Assembly: GCA_023251135.1 (NCBI GenBank)
Contig: JAHEZJ010000020.1
Location: forward strand, 1 to 64,000
Reading direction: 5' to 3'
Length of the DNA stretch: 64,000 nucleotides
Origin: Flavobacterium sp.
Lineage (GTDB): Bacteria; Bacteroidota; Bacteroidia; Flavobacteriales; Flavobacteriaceae
The notes under the pieces were generated by a model. That model searched no databases and was not told the origin of the DNA. It was given only the letters and a program-made list of their open reading frames with translations. The translations under genes were made by a program, and so were the position numbers. Positions 43,673 through 52,506 of the stretch are shown here, piece by piece (within the stretch, counting starts at the first letter, position 1; each line of letters starts with the position of its first letter).

Positions 43673-44698
43673 ATGGAAAATACCATTGCCATCTATGGCG
43701 CTTACGGGCACACCGGAAAATTTATTGTAGCAGAACTTTACAAACAGGGCTACCCATTAATCCTTTCAGGAAGAGACCACGAAAAACTGACTCTATTAAA
43801 TCAGGACTACCCGAAAGCCATCCTAAAAGCGGCAGATATTCAGGATCCGGCATCCTTAGATACGGCATTTTCCAAAGCAAAAATAGTCATCAACTGTGCC
43901 GGTCCGTTTTTAGATACTGCCGATCCCATCATTCAATCGGCTTTACGATTAGGCATTCACTATATTGACCTGACTGCCGAACAAAAATCGGTATTGGATA
44001 TATTCGAACAATTTTCGAACCCGGCAAAACTGGCCGAAATTCTGGTCATTCCTGCCGCTGCTTTTTATGGCGGATTAGGTGATTTATTAAGTACTGCAAT
44101 CACTCAGGATTGGGATCAGATTGACGAGATAAACCTCTACATCGGTTTGGATTCCTGGCATCCTACAAAAGGAACAAGACTAACAGGAGACCGAAATCAC
44201 TATACCCGACTAACCTTAAAAGACGGTCTTCTGCAAGACCTTCAACCCGGTGCGTCTTTAGAATGGGACTTTAAGAATCCAATTGGAATTAAAGAAGTGG
44301 TTGCATTACCCCTTTCAGAAATCATCACCATCTCGCGTCATTTAAAAGTCGGTAACATCAATACTTATCTCAGTCAAAATTCACTCGACGATCTTCGAAA
44401 TGCTGCCACACCCGAACCAAAACCCACCGATCACAAAAACAGGTCGTCACAACATTTTTGTCTGGAAGTTACCGCAACAAAAGAAAACATCAAAAGAACA
44501 ATTATCGCTCAGGGTCAGGACATTTATGCCGTTACCGCGCCGCTTGTTGTAGAAACAGTGAACAGAATACTGTCCGGAAAAGCCAAAAAAACAGGAGTCA
44601 CCACCATTGGAGAAGTATTTGATGCTGCAGATTTTCTTAAATCATTAAAAGAAGATGACATTACAATCTCTGCGATTGAAGAATCTAAATTAAATTAA
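43673..44698 (+). CDS. Saccharopine dehydrogenase-like NAD(P)-binding protein
   Basis: The 341-residue cytoplasmic protein begins with a Rossmann fold, IAIYGAYGHTGKFIVAEL (G-x-x-G-x-x-G), followed by LILSGRDHEKL and the conserved VINCAGPFLDTADPIIQSAL, ending that domain with YIDLTAEQ. These are marks of the saccharopine dehydrogenase/trans-acting enoyl reductase superfamily. The C-terminal half is less conserved. The substrate is unknown, and lysine metabolism should not be assumed. Confidence 0.85.
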   Translation: MENTIAIYGAYGHTGKFIVAELYKQGYPLILSGRDHEKLTLLNQDYPKAILKAADIQDPASLDTAFSKAKIVINCAGPFLDTADPIIQSALRLGIHYIDLTAEQKSVLDIFEQFSNPAKLAEILVIPAAAFYGGLGDLLSTAITQDWDQIDEINLYIGLDSWHPTKGTRLTGDRNHYTRLTLKDGLLQDLQPGASLEWDFKNPIGIKEVVALPLSEIITISRHLKVGNINTYLSQNSLDDLRNAATPEPKPTDHKNRSSQHFCLEVTATKENIKRTIIAQGQDIYAVTAPLVVETVNRILSGKAKKTGVTTIGEVFDAADFLKSLKEDDITISAIEESKLN

Positions 44699-44846
44699 AA
44701 CAGTTCGGTATTTAATAGCAATAGTTCTTCTTTACCACAAAACGTTTGATTTTTTATTCGTAATTTCGATTTTCTAAAAAAGATTGATTTTCCAAAGAAA
44801 TTAACGTTCTGCTGTCAATCTCATTCAATTAAAATACAATTACAAA

Positions 44847-45284
44847 ATGGCTTCATTTATTAAAGAAATCTCTTTTCGCTGGTCAGATCTTGACCCTAAT
44901 TTTCACGTTCGTCACAGTGCTTATTACGATTTTGGCGCACAGCATCGTATTGAAATCCTTGAAGAGCTGGGTTTAACTTTAAGAGTAATGCAAACACAGG
45001 GTTTTGGACCTGTTTTGTTTAGAGAAGAATGTATTTTCAGAAAAGAGTTAAAACTTTCTGATAAGATCTTCATTCATACCAAAACCTCAAAAATGAAAGC
45101 CGATGCCTCACGCTGGTCGATCATTCATGAATTTAGAAGAGAAGACGATACACTTTGTGCCGTTATCACAGTGGATGGCGCGTGGATGGATACTAAACTT
45201 CGCAAATTGGCTTCTCCAACTCCCGAAATCGCTATTCAAGCCTTGAGTATCTTCCCAAAAAGTGATGATTTTGTTGGACTTTAA
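44847..45284 (+). CDS. Hotdog-fold acyl-CoA thioesterase
   Basis: The 145-residue protein is a single 4HBT hotdog domain. It opens with the strand ISFRWSDLDPNFHVRHSAYYDF (the usual D-x-D-x-x-x-H-V-N start, with Arg in place of Asn after HV), then the central helix AQHRIEILEELGLT and strands ending SRWSIIHEFRREDDTLCAVITVDGAWMD. It probably hydrolyses acyl-CoA in the cytoplasm; chain preference is unknown. A terminator-like hairpin follows. Confidence 0.85.
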   Translation: MASFIKEISFRWSDLDPNFHVRHSAYYDFGAQHRIEILEELGLTLRVMQTQGFGPVLFREECIFRKELKLSDKIFIHTKTSKMKADASRWSIIHEFRREDDTLCAVITVDGAWMDTKLRKLASPTPEIAIQALSIFPKSDDFVGL

Positions 45285-45309
45285 AACGAAATCCTATTGG
45301 TTATAAATT

Positions 45310-45361
45310 ACAAAAATCCAAAAAGCACATTTTAACAAAAATCGTTTTTTGGATTTTTTTT
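45310..45361 (+). terminator. Terminator after the thioesterase gene
   Basis: AAAAATCCAAAAA pairs with TTTTTTGGATTTTT across a ~20-base loop and ends in a T-run, just before the MscS start. Confidence 0.65.
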
Positions 45362-45375
45362 CAAACTTAAGAGCT

Positions 45376-46212
45376 ATGATTGATTATTTAAAAGACTTCA
45401 GAATAGGCATTTTTATTGCCATTATAGCGATTACCACTATAATCCTTAGTGCCATTACCGACAAAGTACTTCGTTATGTATTATATCGAAAACAGGCTGA
45501 TAAAGATTATGACGCTACAGGCTTTAAGTTTTTAAAACACCTAATCATTACTATAATTTATATTTTAGGATTTGCCTTTGCCTTAATACAAATTCCCGAA
45601 TTTAAAATAATCGGTCATTCTGTTTTGGCCGGAGCTGGAGTAATCTCTATTGTTGCCGGTTTGGCTTCTCAACAGGCCCTAAGCAATATTGTGAGCGGAA
45701 TCTTCTTGGTCATTTTCAAACCTTTCCGCATCAACGATAAAATCACCATCAACAATTTTGTGGGCACAGTCGAAGATATTAATTTAAGACAGGTCGTTCT
45801 AAAAGATGCCGAAAACAACCGAATCATCATTCCAAATTCAGTGATCAGCAATCAGATTATTGTCAACACCAACATGCACGACACCAAATGCTGTAAAATC
45901 ATTGAAATTGGTATTGGTTATCAGTCTGATATTGAAAAGGCCTTAGAAATCATGCAGGACGAAATTGCCAAACATCCGCTTTTTATCGATACCCGAACGG
46001 CCGAAAACAAAAAGCAAAAAACACCTTTAGTTGTTGCTCGCGTAGTAGCATTGGCAGATTCGAGCGTAACCCTGAAAGCATGGGCCTGGGCAAAAAATTC
46101 TACAGACGGTTTTGTCCTGTATTGCGATTTACTGCAAAGTATCAAAAAACGTTTTGACGAAGCCGACATTGACATCCCTTACCCACAGCAGGTAGTAACG
46201 CTAAAAAGGTAA
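45376..46212 (+). CDS. MscS-family mechanosensitive channel protein
   Basis: The 278-residue protein has three membrane helices. The pore helix region reads SVLAGAGVISIVAGLASQQA, the beta domain IVSGIFLVIFKPFRINDKIT and FVGTVEDINLRQVVLKDAEN, followed by PNSVISNQIIVNT, all typical MscS signatures. It should release solutes on hypo-osmotic shock. An in-frame TTG at 45349 lies in the upstream terminator's T-tract, so the ATG at 45376 is the start. Confidence 0.93.
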   Translation: MIDYLKDFRIGIFIAIIAITTIILSAITDKVLRYVLYRKQADKDYDATGFKFLKHLIITIIYILGFAFALIQIPEFKIIGHSVLAGAGVISIVAGLASQQALSNIVSGIFLVIFKPFRINDKITINNFVGTVEDINLRQVVLKDAENNRIIIPNSVISNQIIVNTNMHDTKCCKIIEIGIGYQSDIEKALEIMQDEIAKHPLFIDTRTAENKKQKTPLVVARVVALADSSVTLKAWAWAKNSTDGFVLYCDLLQSIKKRFDEADIDIPYPQQVVTLKR

Positions 46213-46251
46213 TTTACGCGCTTAATCATTTTAGGCCGCAATTCAACTCCT

Positions 46252-46944
46252 TTATTGAAACTTCAGCCCAAAATTAACTTTATCAAAAGTAGTACTGCAG
46301 GAAATCGCAAAACGTCCCACGTTAACAGTTCCGAAGATCCCCTCTTCTCCATGACCGGAATAAAATCCTCCTGCCGAGAAACGACCAGTCTGATACTTTA
46401 AGGCGATATCATTAACCCTGCTGTTCAACTGTCCAAAAACAATAAGCTTGGGAATAATCTCATAGCTCCCAAAGATTTTCGGAGCCAGTTTGTTGTAATA
46501 ATTAAACCCCTCATCGGTACCATTATGGATACTGGAGGAATGTAAATTTGCCAAACTCCCTCCAATGAAAGTATTTTCACTAAAATGCCAGGATACACTA
46601 AAGCCTGTATAGGTTCCGTCATATCCGCTTTGGGATTCTGCATAACCCACAGAGATGGTTGCCCGAAACTTATCACACATCTTACCTATATAACCCGTGT
46701 AAGTCCGATCTGATTCCGTTTTATTAATACCCGCTCCAAAAATAATATCATCTTCACACAGGGTAAGCGCGTACTGAAAATAAGCAGAATACTGATCTTT
46801 GTTGGCTGAAACCACACTTCGCCCCTTGTCCAGATCAATATTTGGTGAAATAACAGTCGAATTGATGACCGCAAAATCAAATGTGTTCATTTCCTGTGCA
46901 AATACAGGCGAAGTAATCAGAAATAAAAGTAGTATTCTTTTCAT
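46252..46944 (-). CDS. Exported, probably outer-membrane barrel protein of unknown function
   Basis: The 230-residue protein has a signal peptide MKRILLLFLITSPVFAQ. The mature part is made of alternating short strands (QYSAYFQYALTLCEDDIIFG, SGYDGTYTGFSVSWHFSENT) and ends in a terminal aromatic strand (VNFGLKFQ), which suggests a small outer-membrane barrel. No family recognised. A TAAATTTG box lies only 5 bases upstream of its ATG. Confidence 0.72.
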   Translation of the reverse strand: MKRILLLFLITSPVFAQEMNTFDFAVINSTVISPNIDLDKGRSVVSANKDQYSAYFQYALTLCEDDIIFGAGINKTESDRTYTGYIGKMCDKFRATISVGYAESQSGYDGTYTGFSVSWHFSENTFIGGSLANLHSSSIHNGTDEGFNYYNKLAPKIFGSYEIIPKLIVFGQLNSRVNDIALKYQTGRFSAGGFYSGHGEEGIFGTVNVGRFAISCSTTFDKVNFGLKFQ

Positions 46945-46949
46945 GATGT

Positions 46950-46957
46950 CAAATTTA
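46950..46957 (-). promoter_or_regulatory. -7 box very close to the start codon of the barrel-type gene
   Basis: Minus-strand TAAATTTG (46957 to 46950) matches TAnnTTTG, with 5 bases to the ATG at 46944; transcription would then begin at or near the start codon. Confidence 0.4.
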
Positions 46958-47292
46958 GGAGCAACATTCTTTTACTAAATTACTGACAAAACGATGCGTT
47001 AAAAAAGAAAACCCATGAAGTGATAAAATACTCGTTAAAATACAATATTTCAAAAATATATGAAAATTCTGTCCCCTGTTATTCTATTATTTATTGCATT
47101 TTCAATTCAATTTTAAAATCATAATTGTATTTTTGAATTACTAACCCAAAAGAACCAAATCGGTTGTTAAGCACTTTTTTTATAGGTTTTCGAAAAAGAA
47201 AACCAAGATTAATTAGCGCATAACTCGGAGAAACACCTAACAAATTAGTATAATTATTCTTTTTAATTTCACATCATTTAAAACTAAAATAT
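46958..47292. other. Intergenic stretch with no gene recognised
   Basis: This AT-rich gap between divergent genes holds no convincing ORF, RNA gene or repeat. TATTTTTG at 47128-47135 matches the -7 consensus for rightward transcription and would give the DUF1398 gene a leader of about 150 bases. Confidence 0.5.
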
Positions 47293-47682
47293 ATGTTTAC
47301 AATAGAGCAGATCAAAGAAGCACATGCCAAAGTACAAAGCGGTGCTGATTTCCCAAATTACATTCAGGATCTAATCATTCTGGGGGTAAAAGGTTACGAT
47401 ACTTTTGTACATGACGGACATGTCGAGTACTTTGGTGTAAACAATTACCATGTAACCTCTGATGAAAAATATGACGAAATACAAGTAGCGCCATCGCCTA
47501 ACAAAGAACGTTTTATTGAATTTTTGGTCATGCACCAGGACGGTCAAACGGATTATCTTACTTTTTGCAATCACGCTGCCCATTGCGGTATAGCCAAATG
47601 GAGAGTTGATATTATCGAAATGACCTGTACTTATTTTGACAAAGAGGAAAACGAAATCCTGATCGAAAAAATCCCGGGCTAA
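47293..47682 (+). CDS. DUF1398 family protein (YbcV-like)
   Basis: The 129-residue cytoplasmic protein matches DUF1398. It begins FTIEQIKEAHAKVQSGADFP, contains GVKGYDTFVHDGHVEYFG, and ends with CGIAKWRVDIIEMTCTYFD. The family is widespread and has no assigned activity that I know of. A terminator follows the stop by 22 bases, so the gene is monocistronic. Confidence 0.88.
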   Translation: MFTIEQIKEAHAKVQSGADFPNYIQDLIILGVKGYDTFVHDGHVEYFGVNNYHVTSDEKYDEIQVAPSPNKERFIEFLVMHQDGQTDYLTFCNHAAHCGIAKWRVDIIEMTCTYFDKEENEILIEKIPG

Positions 47683-47704
47683 CCTTTAATCAAACCAATT
47701 TATA

Positions 47705-47734
47705 AGGGTAAATAACCACTATTTGCCCTCTTTT
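47705..47734 (+). terminator. Terminator after the DUF1398 gene
   Basis: Arms AGGGTAAATA (47705-47714) and TATTTGCCCT (47720-47729) pair with one G-U and are followed by a T-rich tail. Confidence 0.7.
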
Positions 47735-47747
47735 AACCCTGTTCCCT

Positions 47748-48545
47748 GTGAAAAAAATACTTATTCCAGTCCTTTTAACCGTTTTATACGCCTGCAACTC
47801 CAAACAAGAGGATCCTAAAATAGCCACTACACAAAAAGAAACACCAGCAGCAAAAGCTTCCGAAAAAAAGAGTGAAAAAATCGCTGTTGATTACGAAACA
47901 TCTGCCTACGATGATCCTAAAATTGCCGATCGGGTAAGCGAGCAAAAAGAAAACTTAAAGGAGCTTTCAGAAAAGAAAGTATTCCTTGACATTCATACCA
48001 AACTACTTCAAAAACTACCCAAAGAACAACAATCTTTCTTCCTTACAAATACTGATTATGAAGTACTTTCTATCGCAAAAGGAAGTTTGTTTGAGGAAAA
48101 CAGCAATGACTTTGCTTTTATCGTTTATGACAAAAAAAAGGTACGAATTTCGATTGTACTTTATAACGGAATAACTTCTAAATATGCTAAATTATACGAG
48201 GACATAAAAGTGGTCAATGGCGTAAAAGATGAAGATTCCGGCAACTATTCGTTTGGAACATCCGATTATCAATTTGCCTATGAACATTTAATTTACAACA
48301 AAGATTATCTTGAAAAAAGTACCGGCACTTACTTAGAATCTTCCAATCTTAAAATTACGGATATCTCAAAAGACGAAGACTTTGTGTTAGATCATGGCAC
48401 TTTTGCAAAAAATGTTTCAAAAACAAATTTAGCGCATACGCTTTGTATTGCCACAAGCTCTGTATACAGCAATTGGGATTGTTTCAGATACGACAAAACA
48501 AAACATACTTTTATATTATTTTATTCTCAGGCTTTCGCCGATTAA
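47748..48545 (+). CDS. Lipoprotein of unknown function with a GTG start
   Basis: The 265-residue product starts at GTG, giving a complete lipoprotein signal (MKKILIPVLLTVLYAC, Cys16); no ATG lies in a suitable place. A Lys/Glu/Ala-rich linker (~20-70) precedes a globular domain with DFAFIVYDKKKVRISIVLYN and a C-terminal KHTFILFYSQAF. I do not recognise the family. Confidence 0.78.
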   Translation: MKKILIPVLLTVLYACNSKQEDPKIATTQKETPAAKASEKKSEKIAVDYETSAYDDPKIADRVSEQKENLKELSEKKVFLDIHTKLLQKLPKEQQSFFLTNTDYEVLSIAKGSLFEENSNDFAFIVYDKKKVRISIVLYNGITSKYAKLYEDIKVVNGVKDEDSGNYSFGTSDYQFAYEHLIYNKDYLEKSTGTYLESSNLKITDISKDEDFVLDHGTFAKNVSKTNLAHTLCIATSSVYSNWDCFRYDKTKHTFILFYSQAFAD

Positions 48546-48592
48546 ATGCCCTGCTTTTGTATGCGAATTCATAAAAAATAAACTATTTCAAA

Positions 48593-49450
48593 ATGGCAGC
48601 TAAACTTTCCCCGATAATAGACCCTAAAGAATTAGTGCAACTCTCCAATTCAGCTGAAATCATTCTCATTGATGCCAGAGCGGGAGCAAATGCCGCACAA
48701 AACTACCAGAACGAACACCTGAAAGGAGCCCGTTACATTGATTTGAACAAAGACCTGGCAACAGTAGAAACCGATCCGGCTAATGGAGGAAGACATCCTT
48801 TACCATCCTTAGAAAAATTTTCAGAAGTACTTTCTAAAACCGGAATTTCCCCTGAAAGCCATATCATAATTTACGATGATAAAAACGGATCAAATGCAGC
48901 CGCCCGCTTTTGGTGGATGCTTCGGGCAGTAGGTCACGAAAAAGTTCAGGTTTTAAACGGAGGACTGTCTGCAGCGATAGAAAATGGTTACCCAATAAGC
49001 TCCGCAGCGGAGATTTTTGAAGCCGCTGATCCCTATCCGGTTTCTCAATGGAAACTTCACACCGCTGCTATCGACGAGGTCGAAAAGGCACGAAATAACG
49101 CCCAAAATACGGTAATCGATGTAAGAGACAAAAACCGCTTTGATGGTTTAACAGAGCCGCTGGATTTAATTGCAGGACATATTCCGGGCGCCATTAATGT
49201 ACCGTTTAGCGAAAATTTAGACGCCAACGGTTTTTACCAGTCGCCTCAATTGTTAAAGGAAAAATACTCCCGTATCATTGGCGACAAAAAAGCCGAGGAC
49301 ATAATTGTACATTGTGGTTCAGGAGTTACCGCCTGCCATACTTTGTTGGCCATGGATTATGCCGGAATACCCATTCCAAAACTATATGTAGGCTCCTGGA
49401 GCGAATGGTCACGCAACGATCGTGAAATGGCTACGAAACAAACCAAATAA
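48593..49450 (+). CDS. Sulfurtransferase (thiosulfate / 3-mercaptopyruvate type)
   Basis: The 285-residue protein has two tandem rhodanese domains. The first is catalytically inactive in this family and contains GARYIDLNKDLATV. The second carries the active-site cysteine in IIVHCGSGVTACHT; the CGSGVTA loop is the 3-mercaptopyruvate sulfurtransferase-like form. Also visible are the CH2-type motif LIDARAG and GAINVPF. It transfers sulfur to thiophilic acceptors, probably in the cytoplasm, as no signal peptide is present. Confidence 0.93.
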   Translation: MAAKLSPIIDPKELVQLSNSAEIILIDARAGANAAQNYQNEHLKGARYIDLNKDLATVETDPANGGRHPLPSLEKFSEVLSKTGISPESHIIIYDDKNGSNAAARFWWMLRAVGHEKVQVLNGGLSAAIENGYPISSAAEIFEAADPYPVSQWKLHTAAIDEVEKARNNAQNTVIDVRDKNRFDGLTEPLDLIAGHIPGAINVPFSENLDANGFYQSPQLLKEKYSRIIGDKKAEDIIVHCGSGVTACHTLLAMDYAGIPIPKLYVGSWSEWSRNDREMATKQTK

Positions 49451-49537
49451 ACTTTTTTTGCCACAGATTTCACAGACTACAGCGATTAGTCCTTTTGAAT
49501 ATGTAGTAGAAAAAATCATCACTAAATATATTTTAAA

Positions 49538-50779
49538 ATGCAGCATTGGGATATACTTTTGTCAAATCAGGTCAATAAAAAGGCTTTTATAGACACTTTG
49601 CTTTTGGGGGAAGCCAAAGGAGAACTCACTGTTTTTAACCAACAGAAAGGCATTTTGTTCTCGGACATTGCCATCGAGAAATTCATCGAAAAAGAATACC
49701 AGTACGATACCGTCGAAGCCGCACCCGAATCACACCGACAACTGAGAACTTTTTCATCCGGCGAACGCAAAAAGGAATTTCTAAAATACTGCATCAATCA
49801 AAATCCTGATTTTATTATTTTCGATAATCCTTTCGATCATCTAGATCAGGCTTCCCGGGCAGCCTTAGCAAAATCTCTGGAAAAATTAACCGATACTATT
49901 GCTATCATTCAATTGGTCAATCGCGTCGTTGATGTACTCGATTTTGTTCCCAATAAGGCCCTGATTAAAGACAATTCGTTTGAATTACACCCAATTTCAA
50001 AAAACGAAAACCATTTTAAAACGTTAAACACGGCGGCAATTCCAAAAGCAATTGACCCTCATTCCTTTCACGAAAGTGTATTAATCAAAATGGACAAGGT
50101 TTCTGTAAGTTATGAGGAGCGTAAAATTGTCGATAACATTTCATGGATCATCAAACAAGGTGAATTCTGGCAGCTCGTTGGTCCTAATGGTTCAGGGAAA
50201 AGTACTCTTCTGTCTTTAATTACCGGTGATAATCCAAAAGGATTTGGTCAGGATTTGTACCTGTTCGGAAGAAAAAAAGGAAGCGGAGAAAGTGTCTGGG
50301 ACATCAAAAAACAAATTGGAATTTTCACCACCTCTATGACCGATCTGTTTCAAAAAGGGCACAGCCTGGAAGAAATGATTCTTTCCGGTTTTTTTGATTC
50401 TATCGGACTGTATATCGAACCTACAACTTTACAAAAACAAACCGTAACACAGTGGCTCGAAGTGATTGAAATGAGTCATTTACGAAAAAAACGTTTTATA
50501 GATCTTTCAATTGGGCAGCAAAGAGTCGCGCTAATTGTTCGTGCCGTTTTAAAACACCCCCCATTATTGATTCTGGATGAACCTGTAGAAGGTCTTGACG
50601 ATGAAAATGTCGATTTGGTCATTCAATTGATCAATACCATCAAACAAGAAACAAATGTTAGTATCCTGTACGTATCACACCGAATCGAAAATGGCCTCGC
50701 TCCTACCTCGGTATTCGAACTTCTGCCAACACCAACAGGATCTATTGGTAAAATCAAATACCACTCAGAACTCAACTAA
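49538..50779 (+). CDS. ABC-type ATPase with two nucleotide-binding domains, the first lacking Walker A
   Basis: The 413-residue protein has two ABC domains and no membrane segment. The first is short: signature RTFSSGERKKE lies near residue 70 and Walker B FIIFDNPFDHLD near 92-103, but there is no P-loop before them. The second is complete: Walker A GPNGSGKST near 214-222, signature DLSIGQQRVAL (Ser-Ile in place of Ser-Gly), Walker B LLILDEPVEGLD and switch His in YVSHR. The layout resembles ModF-type proteins. No permease gene is adjacent, so a transport role is doubtful. Confidence 0.85.
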   Translation: MQHWDILLSNQVNKKAFIDTLLLGEAKGELTVFNQQKGILFSDIAIEKFIEKEYQYDTVEAAPESHRQLRTFSSGERKKEFLKYCINQNPDFIIFDNPFDHLDQASRAALAKSLEKLTDTIAIIQLVNRVVDVLDFVPNKALIKDNSFELHPISKNENHFKTLNTAAIPKAIDPHSFHESVLIKMDKVSVSYEERKIVDNISWIIKQGEFWQLVGPNGSGKSTLLSLITGDNPKGFGQDLYLFGRKKGSGESVWDIKKQIGIFTTSMTDLFQKGHSLEEMILSGFFDSIGLYIEPTTLQKQTVTQWLEVIEMSHLRKKRFIDLSIGQQRVALIVRAVLKHPPLLILDEPVEGLDDENVDLVIQLINTIKQETNVSILYVSHRIENGLAPTSVFELLPTPTGSIGKIKYHSELN

Positions 50780-50788
50780 AAGACAAAA

Positions 50789-51403
50789 ATGAAAATTAAA
50801 TATATCGCATTCCTACTATCCGCTTTTGTATTCATTTCCTGTTCAGGAACCCTTTCAACTGTAAAAAGAGAATACCAGATTGCAAAAACAACTGCCCTGA
50901 AATCCGATTGGGATTTTAATCCCAACGAATGGGTACTCCAAAACGATACCTTAACCGGAACCGGAGGGCCAATGCATTGGGGCGTGATCGAATCAAAAAA
51001 GAAGCTTCCAAAAAATTACGAAATCGACTTTAAAGTAAACATCGTCAAAGAATCTTTGTTTGAAATCATGCTTCATATCGATCAGGAAAAGTACATTCGA
51101 ACCTACTTATACACGATCGATCAGAATATCGTGATTGGAAGAGGCACTTACAATAAAAACAGTGATGAATACTCGAAACGTGGCGGACCAACCCTATTTA
51201 AAAAACCAATGCCATTGGAAAACAACAAATGGTATGCGGTGAAAATCAGAGTTACCAACAATCAGTTGTACTTTGCCGTCAACAATCAAACTTTCTTAGA
51301 ATGTTCCATCGAAAAAAGCAATCTAAATCAACAAGGCCAACTAGGATTTATAACCAACGGACAAGCCAAAATAACCCAGTTAATCATTAAAACAATTCCA
51401 TAA
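50789..51403 (+). CDS. Lipoprotein with a concanavalin-like (LamG/DUF1080-type) domain
   Basis: The 204-residue lipoprotein (signal ending FISC, Cys19) has a beta-sandwich pattern: LPKNYEIDFKVNIVKESLFE, YIRTYLYTIDQNIVIGRGTY, NNKWYAVKIRVTNNQLYFAV and QQGQLGFITNGQAKITQLII. This fits a jelly-roll of the LamG/DUF1080 kind, which often binds glycans. It follows the ABC protein by 9 bases, so they are probably co-transcribed. Confidence 0.78.
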   Translation: MKIKYIAFLLSAFVFISCSGTLSTVKREYQIAKTTALKSDWDFNPNEWVLQNDTLTGTGGPMHWGVIESKKKLPKNYEIDFKVNIVKESLFEIMLHIDQEKYIRTYLYTIDQNIVIGRGTYNKNSDEYSKRGGPTLFKKPMPLENNKWYAVKIRVTNNQLYFAVNNQTFLECSIEKSNLNQQGQLGFITNGQAKITQLIIKTIP

Positions 51404-51429
51404 AAAAAGCTCCATCAGGAGCTTTTTTC
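51402..51429. terminator. Bidirectional terminator between convergent genes
   Basis: AAAAAAAGCTCC, an ATCA loop and GGAGCTTTTTT form a hairpin with A and T tracts on both sides, between the lipoprotein and pseudouridine synthase stops. Confidence 0.85.
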
Positions 51430-51462
51430 TATAACAAATTATCTAATTGACTAATTTTCTAA

Positions 51463-52506
51463 TTAACTTTCCTCTTCCTCCACATTGTGCGACTTCACAT
51501 AATTGCGCCACTTTTCGATACAATCCTGAAAATCCTGAGGCAGTTCCGTATCAAAACGCATCATTTCACCCGTTACAGGATGCACAAAACCAAGCGTTTT
51601 CGCATGCAGCGCCTGACGTGGTAATGCTTTAAAACAATTTTCGATAAATTGCTTGTATTTTGTAAACGTAGTTCCTTTCAAAATCAAATGACCTCCGTAA
51701 CGTTCGTCGTTAAACAACGGATGTCCGATGTGTTTCATGTGTGCACGAATCTGGTGCGTTCTTCCGGTTTCCAATTTGCAGGAAATCAAAGTCACATAAC
51801 CAAAACGTTCCAACACTTTATAATGCGTAATAGCAGGTTTTCCAATTTCAGGATCTGCAAAAACGGCCATTTGCATACGGTCTTTCAGGTGTCTGGCAAG
51901 GTTTCCTTCAATCGTTCCCGCTTCTTCGGCAACATTCCCCCAAACCAGGGCAATATACTCGCGTTCTGAGGTTTTGGCTTCAAATTGTTTGGCCAAATGT
52001 GTCATTGCTGCTTCCGTTTTGGCTACCACTAAAAGTCCGGACGTATCCTTATCAATTCGGTGTACCAAACCTGGTCGCTCGCTGCTGTTCATTGGCAAAT
52101 TATCAAAATGATGTGCCAATGCATTTACCAGAGTCCCGGTATAATTTCCGTGCCCCGGATGCACCACCATTCCCGGCTCTTTGTTAATCAACAACAAAGC
52201 ATCGTCTTCATACACAATATTCAGCGGAAGATCTTCCGGAAGAATATGGTTTTCAAACGGAGGATGCGATAACATCACCGTTACAACATCAAACGGTTTA
52301 ACTTTATAATTTGATTTTACCGGAATATCATTTACAAAAATGTTTCCTTCGGTAGCGGCGTTCTGAATTTTATTTCGCGTCGCATTCTGAATCAAATTCA
52401 TTAAATATTTGTCAATACGCAAAAGCGCCTGACCTTTAGGGACCTCAAATCTAAAATGTTCGAATAACTCGTCTTCCAGATCTAAATTTTCAATATTATT
52501 GCTCAT
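51463..52506 (-). CDS. RluA-family 23S rRNA pseudouridine synthase with S4 domain
   Basis: The 347-residue protein has an N-terminal S4 RNA-binding domain (~20-80, LLRIDKYLMNLIQNATRNKI) and the RluA catalytic domain. That domain has the active-site motif HRIDKDTSGLLVVAKT (catalytic Asp), YIALVWG, and the C-terminal GRTHQIRAHMKHIGHPLFND. The S4 domain points to the RluD/RluC type rather than RluA. Its start overlaps the stop of the PASTA gene by 11 bases, so they are translated together. Confidence 0.93.
   Translation of the reverse strand: MSNNIENLDLEDELFEHFRFEVPKGQALLRIDKYLMNLIQNATRNKIQNAATEGNIFVNDIPVKSNYKVKPFDVVTVMLSHPPFENHILPEDLPLNIVYEDDALLLINKEPGMVVHPGHGNYTGTLVNALAHHFDNLPMNSSERPGLVHRIDKDTSGLLVVAKTEAAMTHLAKQFEAKTSEREYIALVWGNVAEEAGTIEGNLARHLKDRMQMAVFADPEIGKPAITHYKVLERFGYVTLISCKLETGRTHQIRAHMKHIGHPLFNDERYGGHLILKGTTFTKYKQFIENCFKALPRQALHAKTLGFVHPVTGEMMRFDTELPQDFQDCIEKWRNYVKSHNVEEEES

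Noticed and set aside
46958..47292. A small RNA or riboswitch in the gap before the DUF1398 gene
   Set aside because: No conserved riboswitch core, terminator or stable helix could be seen by eye.
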